Origin: JAQWRV01 sp045564915
GTDB taxonomy: Bacteria > Pseudomonadota > Alphaproteobacteria > Rhodospirillales > Rhodospirillaceae
Direction of reading: 5' to 3'
Length of the DNA stretch: 64,000 bases
NCBI GenBank assembly: GCA_045564915.1
Contig: JBJLGL010000005.1
Location: 176,085 to 240,084, forward strand
Both the position numbers and the translations under genes were made by a program. Shown piece by piece: positions 8,583 to 17,415 of the stretch; position 1 is the first letter of the stretch; the number at the start of each line of letters is the position of its first letter. A model generated the notes under the pieces. It was given only the letters and a program-made list of their open reading frames with translations. It searched no databases and had not been told where the DNA came from.

Positions 8583-9152
8583 ATGTTTCGCCGCCGAGCA
8601 CAAAAACCTCTTTATAATCGCGTTCTTTATTTCTTTTGGCCTAAGAACGGGTGGCGAAGGGCTGGGGAGTATATTTGGCATAGGCTTCATAGGTTGCCTG
8701 GTTCGCCATACTCTATAGCGGCTGGATTAGCTACAGGTGCTGCATTCTCTGTCACGCCTTTGTTAGGTATTCATTTCTTCCTAGCTGCTCTGTTTGCGTG
8801 GGGAATTAGGGGGAATGTTGTAGCCTCTGCCGTAGGGACAGTTATAGGTAACCCGTGGACCTTCCCAGTTATCTGGATCTCAACATACCAAGTTGGTCGC
8901 TTTATATTAGGCCAAGAAGTTCCTCTTCAAACGGAATTAGATTTCACTGCGATGTTTATGGGTTTACTTCAGTCGATGATTGAAGCTGATTCCAATATTT
9001 TTGTGGAGGAAGTTTGGCCAATCTGGCTTGTGATGGCAGTTGGCAGTATACCTTTTGCAATTGTGACATGGATTAGTGTTTATATTATATTTTATCGGTT
9101 AACAGAAACGTATCAAAACCGTCGTAATCGAAATACTGGTCGAGCTAAATAA
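8583..9152 (+). CDS. DUF2062 membrane protein
   Basis: A 189-residue integral membrane protein of the DUF2062 family, whose function is not established. An aromatic and basic N-terminus (about 1-40) is followed by hydrophobic segments at roughly 44-65, 67-85, 93-112 and 150-175. The small-residue motif IAAGLATGAAFSVTPLLGIH and the GNPWTFPVIW segment are typical of the family. It lies 14 bp after rel and 49 bp before pdxJ, a position conserved in many alphaproteobacteria, so it is likely part of this operon. Confidence 0.88.
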   Translation: MFRRRAQKPLYNRVLYFFWPKNGWRRAGEYIWHRLHRLPGSPYSIAAGLATGAAFSVTPLLGIHFFLAALFAWGIRGNVVASAVGTVIGNPWTFPVIWISTYQVGRFILGQEVPLQTELDFTAMFMGLLQSMIEADSNIFVEEVWPIWLVMAVGSIPFAIVTWISVYIIFYRLTETYQNRRNRNTGRAK

Positions 9153-9201
9153 CTAATGTGAGTAATAATTCAGAAGCATGTTAAGGCCGGGATATGATTA
9201 A

Positions 9202-9960
9202 ATGAACTCGCGGATAAGACTTGGGGTTAATATTGATCACGTTGCCACAATACGTAATGCTCGGGGTGGACGGCATCCTGATCCAGTGCGCGCGGCTATT
9301 ATGGCAGCTGAAGCTGGAGCTGACGGTATAACTGCTCATTTGCGTGAAGATCGGCGGCATATTTCCGATTCTGATATTGAAACCCTAATGCGTAAGAGCA
9401 ATCTCCCCCTAAACTTAGAGATGGCAGCCACAAGTGAAATGCTTGCTATCGCTCTGCGCCATAAGCCACTAGCAGCTTGCATCGTGCCAGAGAAACGTGA
9501 AGAAAGAACAACGGAAGGTGGTCTTGATGTTGTAGCAGAATACAAACGCCTACTTCCCTTTGTTTGTGATCTGCGAGAAGCAAATATTCGTGTATCCTTA
9601 TTTATTGAACCTGATGTATCTCAGGTCGAAGCAGCCAAGAATCTTGGTGCTCCTGTTATTGAGTTACATACGGGAGCTTACTGTGATGCGCGGGTGGGGT
9701 TGGAACGGGAATGGCAATTACAAAGGATTTTTACTGCGGCCGCTCGTGCTAAAGAACTAGGTCTTGAATGTCATGCTGGTCACGGTATTAGCTTCGATAC
9801 AGTAGGGCCAATTGCAGCTATAGCCTCAATAAGAGAGCTGAATATTGGACATTTCTTAGTTGGCGAAGCAATCTTTATAGGTTTTGTAGAAAGCATTAGA
9901 AAAATGAGACGTATTATAGATAAGGCGCGAAATCTTCCTCCCGCAGGTATTAGTATATGA
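9202..9960 (+). CDS. pdxJ: Pyridoxine 5'-phosphate synthase
   Basis: Closes the pyridine ring of vitamin B6 from 1-deoxyxylulose 5-phosphate and 3-amino-1-hydroxyacetone phosphate. The 252 residues form the expected TIM barrel. Near the start is LGVNIDHVATIRNARGG, with its Asn/Asp/His active-site cluster and Arg pair. Further family blocks are the PDPVRAA phosphate site, GADGITAHLREDRRHI, IELHTGAYC, and HAGHGI near residue 193. The last four bases (ATGA) overlap the acpS start, so the two genes are translationally coupled, as in E. coli and most proteobacteria. Confidence 0.97.
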   Translation: MNSRIRLGVNIDHVATIRNARGGRHPDPVRAAIMAAEAGADGITAHLREDRRHISDSDIETLMRKSNLPLNLEMAATSEMLAIALRHKPLAACIVPEKREERTTEGGLDVVAEYKRLLPFVCDLREANIRVSLFIEPDVSQVEAAKNLGAPVIELHTGAYCDARVGLEREWQLQRIFTAAARAKELGLECHAGHGISFDTVGPIAAIASIRELNIGHFLVGEAIFIGFVESIRKMRRIIDKARNLPPAGISI

Positions 9961-10382
9961 TTTTGGGTGTTGGTAACGACCTGATTGATATTAGGAGGAT
10001 TGAAAAGACTCTGGAGCGATTTGGTGATCGGTTCATTCAGAGAATTTATACGGAAACTGAGCAAGCTAAGGCTGATCGAAGGAAAGGAGCAGGACAGGCT
10101 TACGCTGCAACGTACGCTAAACGCTACGCTGCTAAGGAGGCTGCCTCCAAGGCCCTAGGCACTGGATTTCGTAGAGGGGTGTATTGGAGAGACCTCGGCG
10201 TGACGAATTTACCCTCTGGACAGCCCACCGTAGAAATGACCGGGGGTGCCGCCGAAAGGCTAAAAACGTTGATTCCTGAGGGCATGGAGGCGCGTATTGA
10301 CTTGACAATAACCGATGAATATCCCCTTGCAGAGGCTGTGGTTATTATTTCTGCCATCCCTAGTGGAAAACAAAACTCTTAA
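9957..10382 (+). CDS. acpS: Holo-[acyl-carrier-protein] synthase
   Basis: Transfers 4'-phosphopantetheine from CoA to apo-ACP. The 141 residues show the magnesium-binding Asp8 in GVGNDLIDIRRIE and Glu61 in RYAAKEAASKALGTG. The C-terminal half ends in LTITDEYPLAEAVVIIS, matching the family. The start ATG overlaps the pdxJ stop by four bases. A 138-bp gap with a possible promoter separates it from lepB, so lepB-rnc-era may be transcribed independently as well as by read-through. Confidence 0.96.
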   Translation: MILGVGNDLIDIRRIEKTLERFGDRFIQRIYTETEQAKADRRKGAGQAYAATYAKRYAAKEAASKALGTGFRRGVYWRDLGVTNLPSGQPTVEMTGGAAERLKTLIPEGMEARIDLTITDEYPLAEAVVIISAIPSGKQNS

Positions 10383-10398
10383 TTTACTCTGGTCTCGC

Positions 10399-10427
10399 TT
10401 GACAGAGGCCTTGTCGCCCGGTCTTAT
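10399..10427 (+). promoter_or_regulatory. Possible promoter for lepB-rnc-era
   Basis: A perfect TTGACA (10399-10404) is followed after 17 bases by TCTTAT (10422-10427), which matches TATAAT at four of six positions. It sits in the 138-bp gap upstream of lepB, in a sensible place. Based on sequence alone. Confidence 0.35.
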
Positions 10428-10520
10428 CCGCTACACCACAAAATTAGACTTCATTTTCGCCCCAGAAACCTTTGTTGTAGTTAAGGTATTTGATTCGCCG
10501 TGTTTGACACTCCTAGGACC

Positions 10521-11255
10521 ATGTCCAGAAAAAAGAATGACGGGTTCTGGGAAACCATTCGTACGGTGCTGTATGCTATTCTGTTCGCTTTAGCTATCCG
10601 AACCTTCTCCTATGAACCCTTTAATATCCCCTCTGGTTCTATGAGACCAACGCTTCTGGTAGGCGATTACTTGTTTGTATCGAAGTTTTCTTATGGGTAT
10701 AGCAGGCATTCCTTCCCGCTCAGCATTATGCCTTTCTCAGGTCGCTTTTTCTCAGAGGCTCCAGAACGAGGCGACGTAGCAGTCTTCAAGCTGCCACGTG
10801 ACAATAAAACGGACTACATCAAACGTGTGATAGGTATGCCTGGTGATATAATACAGGTGCAAGATGGCCGTTTGTTCATCAATGGAGAACTAGTTGCCCG
10901 AGAGCGCATTGAAGATTTTATCTACCGTAATCCGTACGGCAGTCAAATCCGTGTTGCTCAGTTTGTTGAAACTCTACCGGGAGGTAGGAAGCATTTGATC
11001 TTGGAGGAGGGAGATAATCGCATTTATGATAATACGCGCGAGTTTAGCGTACCTTCCGGGCATTATTTTATGATGGGTGATAATCGAGATAATTCTGAAG
11101 ATAGCCGCAGCCAGGTTGGTTATGTACCTGCAGAAAATCTAGTTGGGCGCGCTGAGATTTTATTCTTTTCTACCAACGGAACCGCTTCAATTGTTGAGTT
11201 CTGGAAATGGCCAGGCGCTATACGTTTCAACCGGCTATTCGATGCCATAAATTAA
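10521..11255 (+). CDS. lepB: Signal peptidase I
   Basis: Cleaves signal peptides from exported proteins at the outer face of the inner membrane. The Ser/Lys dyad is Ser40 in IPSGSMRPTL and Lys101 in YIKRVIGMPGD. The GDNRDNSEDSR box is also present. One N-terminal membrane segment (about 14-29) precedes the catalytic domain. An in-frame GTG at 10500 would add seven residues; ATG 10521 (MSRKKNDGFWETI) gives the basic cap usual in alphaproteobacterial LepB and is preferred. rnc begins 5 bp downstream and era overlaps rnc, giving the conserved lepB-rnc-era order. Confidence 0.96.
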   Translation: MSRKKNDGFWETIRTVLYAILFALAIRTFSYEPFNIPSGSMRPTLLVGDYLFVSKFSYGYSRHSFPLSIMPFSGRFFSEAPERGDVAVFKLPRDNKTDYIKRVIGMPGDIIQVQDGRLFINGELVARERIEDFIYRNPYGSQIRVAQFVETLPGGRKHLILEEGDNRIYDNTREFSVPSGHYFMMGDNRDNSEDSRSQVGYVPAENLVGRAEILFFSTNGTASIVEFWKWPGAIRFNRLFDAIN

Positions 11256-11260
11256 AGGCC

Positions 11261-11959
11261 ATGTTGGATCATAGCACACTTGAAGAACGTCTCGGTTATC
11301 ATTTTACGAACAAATCACTGATAAACTTGGCTCTAACCCACCGCAGCATTATGGCTGACTCTAAAGCTGGCCTCATCAATACTCATCTAGAAAACCTATC
11401 AATTAGTGATAAGACAAATGAGCGGCTTGAATTTCTTGGGGACCGTGTTCTGGGCTTGGCTATCGTCGACCTTCTCCTTAATGCATTTCCAGAAGAAAGC
11501 GAAGGAGAGCTAGCTCAACGATTTGCGGTGTTGGTCAGTGCTAAAACCCTGCAGAGGGTTGCCATAAGTATCAATCTTTCGCCTCACATAATAATCGGTG
11601 CGGGTATGACTGTGGTAGAGACTATTGTCTCTGATGCCTGTGAAGCTCTCATTGGGGCGATATATCTTGATGCTGATTTTGAGACTGCGCGGAGAGTCGT
11701 TAATCTCCATTGGAAGGCTTTGGTTCATGCAACAGCTGATCCGCCGAAAGATGCCAAAACGACTTTACAAGAATGGGCTCAGGAGCGCAGCTTACCTTTA
11801 CCAGAGTATGAGCTTGTCAATCGTTCTGGACCTGATCACTCGCCAGAGTTTACTATTGCTGTGACTATTAAGGGGCAAGAACGGAGTGTGGGTGTGGGGC
11901 CGTCAAAACGCTCAGCAGAACAACAATCAGCTCAAGCGTTGCTAGATATACTCAAGTGA
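11261..11959 (+). CDS. rnc: Ribonuclease III
   Basis: Cleaves double-stranded RNA, including rRNA precursors. The signature NERLEFLGDRVL starts at residue 53 with acidic residues Glu54, Glu57 and Asp61. The second catalytic cluster lies in SDACEALIGAIYLD. A double-stranded RNA-binding domain (about 160-230) starts at DAKTTLQEWAQ. ATG 11261 lies 5 bp after lepB; an upstream in-frame start inside lepB would add an unusual leader and was not used. Between the first helix (LTHRSIM) and the signature there are about 20 residues, longer than in typical RNase III. The stop overlaps the era start (TGATG). Confidence 0.95.
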   Translation: MLDHSTLEERLGYHFTNKSLINLALTHRSIMADSKAGLINTHLENLSISDKTNERLEFLGDRVLGLAIVDLLLNAFPEESEGELAQRFAVLVSAKTLQRVAISINLSPHIIIGAGMTVVETIVSDACEALIGAIYLDADFETARRVVNLHWKALVHATADPPKDAKTTLQEWAQERSLPLPEYELVNRSGPDHSPEFTIAVTIKGQERSVGVGPSKRSAEQQSAQALLDILK

Positions 11960-12888
11960 TGAGCACAACTGTGCCAGATGATATGACTAGATGCGGCTTT
12001 GTTGCTGTCCTTGGGGCTCCGAATGCTGGTAAGTCAACGCTGGTTAACATGTTAGTGGGCACAAAGGTTTCAATAGTTTCACCCAAAGTACAAACTACAC
12101 GAATAATTGTTCGTGGTATAGCAATGCACGATCAAAGTCAGATAGTGTTTGTTGATACGCCTGGTATTTTTGATGGGGGTAAGAGGAGATTAGAGCGCGC
12201 CATGGTTTCAGCAGCCTGGTCGGGTGCGGATGATGCAGACGCAATTCTATTTGTAATTGATGGTAGCAAGACGCTTGGCCGAGATGCGAGTGAAATTGTT
12301 AGCGGTTTAGCGCGTCGAAAATCTCACAAGAAATGTCCAGTTATACTGGTGATCAATAAGGTAGATGTAGCCGAGAAAGAATTGTTGTTAGTACTAGCTG
12401 ACCATCTAAATAAAGCAATTTCATTTCATGAAACATTCATGATTTCTGCTCTCACCGGTGAGGGTTCAGAATTTATGCTGGATGTCATAGCGCAGGAAAT
12501 TCCTCTAGGTCCTTGGTTGTATCCGGAAGATGATGTTTCAGACTTACCGCAAAGAATGCTCGCGTCTGAAATCACACGAGAGAAATTATTTCTGACCTTG
12601 CATCAGGAGCTTCCTTACGACTGTGCTGTTGAAACGATAAATTGGGAGGTTCGTAATGATGGTAGCGTACGTATAGATCAAACAATTTATGTTAGCCGTA
12701 ATAGCCAAAAACCAATTGTCTTAGGAAAGGCTGGGCGAACGATTAAGACTGTCGGTGAGCAAGCCCGGCTCGAGATTGGAGAGTTACTTGACATTCGTGT
12801 CCACCTATTCTTGCATGTGAAGGTTCAGCCAGAATGGCGTGAGCAAAGGGCTCGTTACAGGTCATGGAATCTCAACTTTGATGCTTAG
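11959..12888 (+). CDS. era: GTPase Era
   Basis: An essential GTPase that binds 16S rRNA and helps mature the 30S subunit. The G domain has GAPNAGKS at 19-26 (G1), the VQTTR switch region, DTPGIF (G3) and NKVD (G4). The C-terminal KH domain includes VLGKAGRTIKTVGEQAR and a final VKVQPEWRE strand. An in-frame GTG at 11956 is possible, but ATG 11959, which overlaps the rnc TGA by one base, is the likelier coupled start. 309 residues is normal for the family. Confidence 0.96.
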   Translation: MSTTVPDDMTRCGFVAVLGAPNAGKSTLVNMLVGTKVSIVSPKVQTTRIIVRGIAMHDQSQIVFVDTPGIFDGGKRRLERAMVSAAWSGADDADAILFVIDGSKTLGRDASEIVSGLARRKSHKKCPVILVINKVDVAEKELLLVLADHLNKAISFHETFMISALTGEGSEFMLDVIAQEIPLGPWLYPEDDVSDLPQRMLASEITREKLFLTLHQELPYDCAVETINWEVRNDGSVRIDQTIYVSRNSQKPIVLGKAGRTIKTVGEQARLEIGELLDIRVHLFLHVKVQPEWREQRARYRSWNLNFDA

Positions 12889-13021
12889 TCTGAAGCTAAT
12901 CAATAATCTCATGTTATTATGTATAGACTAATGTTAGGCGTTGAGGGAATGATTCTGTAATTATACTCCAACTGCTGGTATTATCTGTTGGACCTAGCAG
13001 GGAGGGCATAGAAGGAGAGAA

Positions 13022-13069
13022 GCTATATAGATATATATGCTCAAGGAACAGGCTATATGAATATATACA
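13022..13069 (+). repeat. Two imperfect AT-rich direct repeats before recO
   Basis: GCTATATAGATATATATG (13022-13039) recurs as GCTATATGAATATATACA (13052-13069), matching at 14 of 18 positions, within the 257-bp gap between era and recO. The repeats could be part of a promoter or simply low-complexity AT sequence. Nothing else was recognised in this gap. Confidence 0.35.
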
Positions 13070-13145
13070 GATATTGTGTTCTGTTGATTCCATATTTCTT
13101 AGATGGTGCTGCATTATTTTGTACGAGCAAGGCCTATGGTTCAAA

Positions 13146-13868
13146 ATGATTGAGTGGACCGACCTTGGAGTGATTTTATCAGTTCGTAAGTACGGAGAAA
13201 ATGATATCATCATGCATGCATTAACAGAAAATCATGGCCATCATGCTGGTGTCATTAAAGGTGGGAATACTCGCAAGAGAAAAGGGATGTACCAGCAAGG
13301 CAATCATCTACATCTCCGTTGGCGTGCACGATTGCTTGATCATCTTGGAACCTTTGTGTGTGAACCAGAGCGGATGTTCGCGGCTGGAGTTTTGCACGAT
13401 AAGAAGTTATTAATCGCTCTCTCAGCGTTATGTGCAACTGCTGAAATGGTCTTGCCAGAGCGAGAAGTACATTCGCTTGCCTATCGGCAGGTACACCACT
13501 TATTGGATACACTGGGAGATAGGTCCTGGACTACTGATTATGTCTTGTGGGAGATGCATTTATTGAATGAACTAGGTTTTGGCTTAGACCTGAGTTCTTG
13601 TGCAGCGACTGGGGAACTGGAGGAACTTATTTATGTATCTCCGAGGAGTGGCCGCGCGGTGTCTCGTGAAGCTGGTATTCCATATAAGAATCAATTACTT
13701 ACTCTTCCCTTGTTCCTGACAAAAGAGATAGAGGGCATACCGCCTAAAGAAGATGTGGCAGCAGGTCTGGATTTAACGGGCTATTTTCTAGAACGTCATG
13801 TCTTAGCTCAACATCATCGGTCTCTGCCTGATGCTCGTGCGAGGCTCCGTAACATGGTGGTTTGCTGA
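13146..13868 (+). CDS. recO: DNA repair protein RecO
   Basis: Works with RecF and RecR to load RecA at gaps coated with SSB. The 240-residue frame from ATG 13146 opens with IEWTDLGVILSVRKYGENDII, the N-terminal OB fold, followed by HAGVIKGGNTRKRKGMYQ and a helical C-terminal domain (LWEMHLLNELGFGLDLSSC, SGRAVSREAG). An upstream in-frame ATG at 13074 adds a Cys-rich leader unlike RecO and was not used. The gene follows era, as in many alphaproteobacteria, but after a 257-bp gap, so it may have its own promoter. Confidence 0.93.
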   Translation: MIEWTDLGVILSVRKYGENDIIMHALTENHGHHAGVIKGGNTRKRKGMYQQGNHLHLRWRARLLDHLGTFVCEPERMFAAGVLHDKKLLIALSALCATAEMVLPEREVHSLAYRQVHHLLDTLGDRSWTTDYVLWEMHLLNELGFGLDLSSCAATGELEELIYVSPRSGRAVSREAGIPYKNQLLTLPLFLTKEIEGIPPKEDVAAGLDLTGYFLERHVLAQHHRSLPDARARLRNMVVC

Positions 13869-14146
13869 ATATCTACTGGGATAAAGTAAGTAGCCTTGGT
13901 TGGAAAGAAAAGTTGTTATTGGATAGCTTTTAAGGAAAATAAGATGAGTAAGGCCAATTACGGGCTTTGTTTCATAGGGATGGTATACACGAACATTTAT
14001 GTATGCATTGCAAATTTGAGGCGAAGCTTGAGAAATCAATAAAAACAAGTGCTCTTGGGCCCATGCTTTGGTTTATAGATATTAACTGCGACTGCCTTTT
14101 TGTGATTTCATCACTACTACATTGAACCCTAGGTAACCATTCTTTC

Positions 14147-16483
14147 ATGGCACGTAAAACAATCAAGAAAAAAGCAAAAGCGAAATCCAGAAGCAAAAGC
14201 TCTACGATTAGTACAAAGCATGAGGCGACATCGGGACGAGTGATTGACGTAGATTTAGCGGACGCGTTATCCGAGCGCTATTTAGCTTATGCAATGTCAA
14301 CCATTGTTTCGCGCTCACTACCTGATGTAAGAGACGGCCTAAAACCAGTCCATAGACGCCTCCTGTTTGCAATGAGAGAACTTAAACTTAACCCAGACCA
14401 AGGGTTCAAGAAATGCGCACGTGTGGTTGGTGATGTCATTGGTAAATATCATCCGCATGGAGATGCATCAGTTTATGATGCCATGGTCCGCCTTGCTCAA
14501 GATTTTGCTGTTCGCTTCCCCTTAGTTGAGGGGCAGGGCAACTTTGGCAACATTGATGGAGATAATGCTGCAGCAATGCGCTATACGGAAGCGCGGTTGA
14601 CCAGCTATGCTCAGGCCATGATGGAAGGCCTTGACGAAGATGCGGCTGACTATCGTGCCACCTATGACGGTGAAGAACATGAGCCCGTTGTAATGCCTTC
14701 AGCCGTACCAAATTTGTTAGCAAATGGTTCTGCAGGGATTGCTGTGGGTATGGCAACGAATATCCCACCTCACAACTTAGGCGAGTTGTGCGATGCCCTG
14801 ATTCATATGGCAGATAAACGTAAGAAGAGTCCCAAAAAAGCAAACCATAAGGGTGGACGCTCCGAAATATTAGACACTACTTTATTTAAGTATGTCCCGG
14901 GGCCAGACTTTCCAACTGGCGGAGTCTTGGCAGAAGACCCAGCCGTAATTGCTGATGCATACAGGACTGGGCGTGGCAGTTTCCGTTTGCGCGCCCGCTG
15001 GGAATTGGAAAAATATGATAGGGGCCAATATAATATAATAATTACCGAGATGCCCTTTCAGGTGCAGAAATCAAAGGTAATAGAGCGGATTGCAGAACTT
15101 GTAGAAGGGCGCAAACTCCCATTTCTTTCAGATATTCGTGATGAGTCAGCGGAAGATGTGCGCATAGTACTAGAACCAAAAACCCGTAGTGTTGATCCAG
15201 CTCTGTTAATGGAGCAACTGTTCAAGCAAACTGATCTTGAAACCCGCTTTGGGCTGAATCTAAACGTGCTCAGTGCTGATGGTGTGCCAAGGGTGCATAG
15301 TCTCCGTGAGGTTCTGCAAGCGTTCTTAGAACATCGTCAGGATGTTCTACTGCGTCGTTCAAGATATCGTGTGAGTAGGATTAATCATCGTCTAGAAGTG
15401 CTAGAAGGCTACTTGATTGCCTATCTGAATCTGGACGTTGTCATAAAACTTATTCGTACAAAGGATGAACCTAAGAAAGAATTTGTGAAACGCTTTCGGC
15501 TTAGCGAAATCCAAGCAGATGCTATCCTTAATATGCGTTTGCGATCTTTGAGAAAGCTTGAAGAATTAGAAATCAAGAATGAGCACAAGCTGCTATCAGG
15601 TGAGTTAAAAAATCTTAATTCATTGCTGCGTAACCAAAGAAAACAATGGGAATCTATTGGTGATCAGATTCATGAAATTAGGATGAAATTTGGGCAAGAA
15701 ACTCTCATTGGTAAGCGTCGGACTGAGCTTACAGCGGCGCCGGAGGTTGTCGATGTTCCTATTGAGGCCTTAGTAGAAAAAGAACCCATTACAGTTGTAC
15801 TATCTCTCAAAGGGTGGATGCGAGCGTTGAAAGGACATCGTGAGGATCTTTCAGACTTAAAGTTCAAGGAAGGGGATGATTGGGAATTTTCCTTGCATGC
15901 GACGACCGTTGATAAGATCGTCTGCTTCGCTTCTGATGGTCGCTTCTACACGGTTCAAAGTGATCGTATACCATCGGGGCGCGGATTCGGAGAACCTCTT
16001 CGATTGATAGTAGACCTACCCAATGATGCTAACGTTGTCGAAATGAAAGTATGGGACAAACTGGGAAGGCTTTTAATAACTTCTAGTTCTGGACGTGGAT
16101 TTGTCGTGCCTGAGGAGCAGGTTATTGCGCAGACACGAAATGGGAAACAAGTCCTGAATCTCAGCGATGGTGAAAGGGCACGGTCATGCTTCCCAATAGA
16201 TAGTGAAGATGATTATGTCGCCGTTGTTGGCGATAATCGTAAGGTCCTTATGTTTCCTCTGCAGGAAGTGCCTGAAATGAGTAGGGGTCGAGGCGTTATT
16301 CTCCAACGCTATAAAGATGGCGGCTTGTCTGACGCTAAGACACTCAGTCTCAGTGAAGGTTTGACCTGGATAACGGGCTCGAAGGAGCGGACAGAAAATG
16401 ACACGAGAGCCTGGCTTGGTAAGAGGTCACAAGCGGGCCGCATCGCCCCAAGGGGTTTTTCTAAAACAAATACGTTTCAATAA
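14147..16483 (+). CDS. parC: DNA topoisomerase IV subunit A
   Basis: The breakage-reunion subunit that decatenates daughter chromosomes together with ParE. The 778-residue protein has DVRDGLKPVHRRLLFAM near residue 60, the quinolone-region HPHGDASVYD (Ser108, Asp111, an unmutated-looking form), and the DNA-cleaving Tyr146 in AAMRYTEARL. A coiled-coil and the beta-pinwheel C-terminal region follow. Its length and its C-terminus fit ParC rather than GyrA. The first 20 or so residues are an unusual Lys/Arg/Ser-rich tail before the conserved start of the fold. The 278 bp before it show no recognisable gene. parE is not in the window. Confidence 0.94.
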   Translation: MARKTIKKKAKAKSRSKSSTISTKHEATSGRVIDVDLADALSERYLAYAMSTIVSRSLPDVRDGLKPVHRRLLFAMRELKLNPDQGFKKCARVVGDVIGKYHPHGDASVYDAMVRLAQDFAVRFPLVEGQGNFGNIDGDNAAAMRYTEARLTSYAQAMMEGLDEDAADYRATYDGEEHEPVVMPSAVPNLLANGSAGIAVGMATNIPPHNLGELCDALIHMADKRKKSPKKANHKGGRSEILDTTLFKYVPGPDFPTGGVLAEDPAVIADAYRTGRGSFRLRARWELEKYDRGQYNIIITEMPFQVQKSKVIERIAELVEGRKLPFLSDIRDESAEDVRIVLEPKTRSVDPALLMEQLFKQTDLETRFGLNLNVLSADGVPRVHSLREVLQAFLEHRQDVLLRRSRYRVSRINHRLEVLEGYLIAYLNLDVVIKLIRTKDEPKKEFVKRFRLSEIQADAILNMRLRSLRKLEELEIKNEHKLLSGELKNLNSLLRNQRKQWESIGDQIHEIRMKFGQETLIGKRRTELTAAPEVVDVPIEALVEKEPITVVLSLKGWMRALKGHREDLSDLKFKEGDDWEFSLHATTVDKIVCFASDGRFYTVQSDRIPSGRGFGEPLRLIVDLPNDANVVEMKVWDKLGRLLITSSSGRGFVVPEEQVIAQTRNGKQVLNLSDGERARSCFPIDSEDDYVAVVGDNRKVLMFPLQEVPEMSRGRGVILQRYKDGGLSDAKTLSLSEGLTWITGSKERTENDTRAWLGKRSQAGRIAPRGFSKTNTFQ

Positions 16484-16634
16484 GGTCTAATTGATATTTT
16501 CAAATACTTGCTTCTACTCAATATTTTGAATTTCTTACACCTTTTTGTTAGGTGATTATTCAATACCCAAATAACTTGGGTGTCCCACACAAATCGATTA
16601 CTAGCTATCACAAGAAGTGCTTAAAAAGTTGGGG

Positions 16635-17360
16635 CTATAGATCCGTTAGCTGATACCAACCTTCAGGCCCTAGAGCCTCAAGGGGCTGAAAGCGAGTCTT
16701 ATATGCCATCTTCGGACTCTCATTAATCCAATAGCCAAGGTAGATGTACGGAAGACCAAGACCTCTGGCGTGGTCAATTAGCCAAAGAACAATGAAATTT
16801 CCAATGCCAGAACTTTCAGGATCTGCGGAAAAGAAACTATAGACTGCCGAAAGTCCATCATTTGTCTTATCTGTCAAACAGACTCCTACTAGATTACCGT
16901 CACCATTTCGGAATTCAACAAGGTAGGTTTCGATGGGACTATCTTCAATCATGGCGGTATATTCGTAGAAACCCATGTTTGCCATATCGCTATTAGTATG
17001 CCGAGATATTTGATACTCCGTAAAAAGATCAAACTGTTCGCGCGTAGCATGCGCTGAGACGATTCTAGCTTTAATGTGAGCATGGCGCTTCCAAATGCGC
17101 GCTAAGCTACGCTGACGCTTAAAATTTGCTATGTCTACGCGCACAGGAATACAGGCTTTGCATCCTGGGCATGCCGGTGCGTAGGCTATGGAATGGCTTC
17201 GACGGAAACCTCCCTTTGCTAGATTCTCATGGAGGAGTGCTGACTCAGAAACGGTTAATTCTGTTACGATTTTGCGCTCAAGACGGCCCGGGAGATAAGG
17301 ACATGGCAGCGGTGCTGTCGTATAGAAAAACTGTGGACGTTTAAGCGGAGTTTGTTCCAT
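16635..17360 (-). CDS. bpt: Aspartate/glutamate leucyltransferase (Bpt/Ate family)
   Basis: Attaches leucine from leucyl-tRNA to N-terminal acidic residues, feeding the ClpS/ClpAP N-degron route. The 241 residues show the family blocks PCPYLPGRLERKIVTEL, the cysteine cluster YAPACPGCKACIPVRVDI (about 61-78), and the GNAT-like C-terminal half with YLGYWINESPKMAYKTRFQPLE. Bacterial Bpt and eukaryotic-type Ate1 are homologous; this length and motif set fit Bpt. It lies 55 bp downstream of the penicillin-acylase gene on the same strand and may be read through from it. It converges with parC. Confidence 0.93.
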   Translation of the reverse strand: MEQTPLKRPQFFYTTAPLPCPYLPGRLERKIVTELTVSESALLHENLAKGGFRRSHSIAYAPACPGCKACIPVRVDIANFKRQRSLARIWKRHAHIKARIVSAHATREQFDLFTEYQISRHTNSDMANMGFYEYTAMIEDSPIETYLVEFRNGDGNLVGVCLTDKTNDGLSAVYSFFSADPESSGIGNFIVLWLIDHARGLGLPYIYLGYWINESPKMAYKTRFQPLEALGPEGWYQLTDL

Positions 17361-17415
17361 TTATATCCGTTGCCTCTAAAGGTCGCTAACTTATTGTATG
17401 TGGTTGACGATTTTA

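Noticed and set aside
13944..14042. A 32-codon frame (MSKANYGLC...) with a fair GGAAAA site before parC
   Set aside because: Too short, no conserved pattern; the 278-bp gap looks non-coding.
14436..14843. A 135-codon open frame antisense to parC
   Set aside because: It lies wholly within the conserved parC reading frame, with no family similarity and no ribosome-binding site.
16570..16587. Perfect palindrome ACCCAA-ATAAC-TTGGGT after parC as a terminator
   Set aside because: The stem is only 6 bp and no U-tract follows on either strand; too weak to call.
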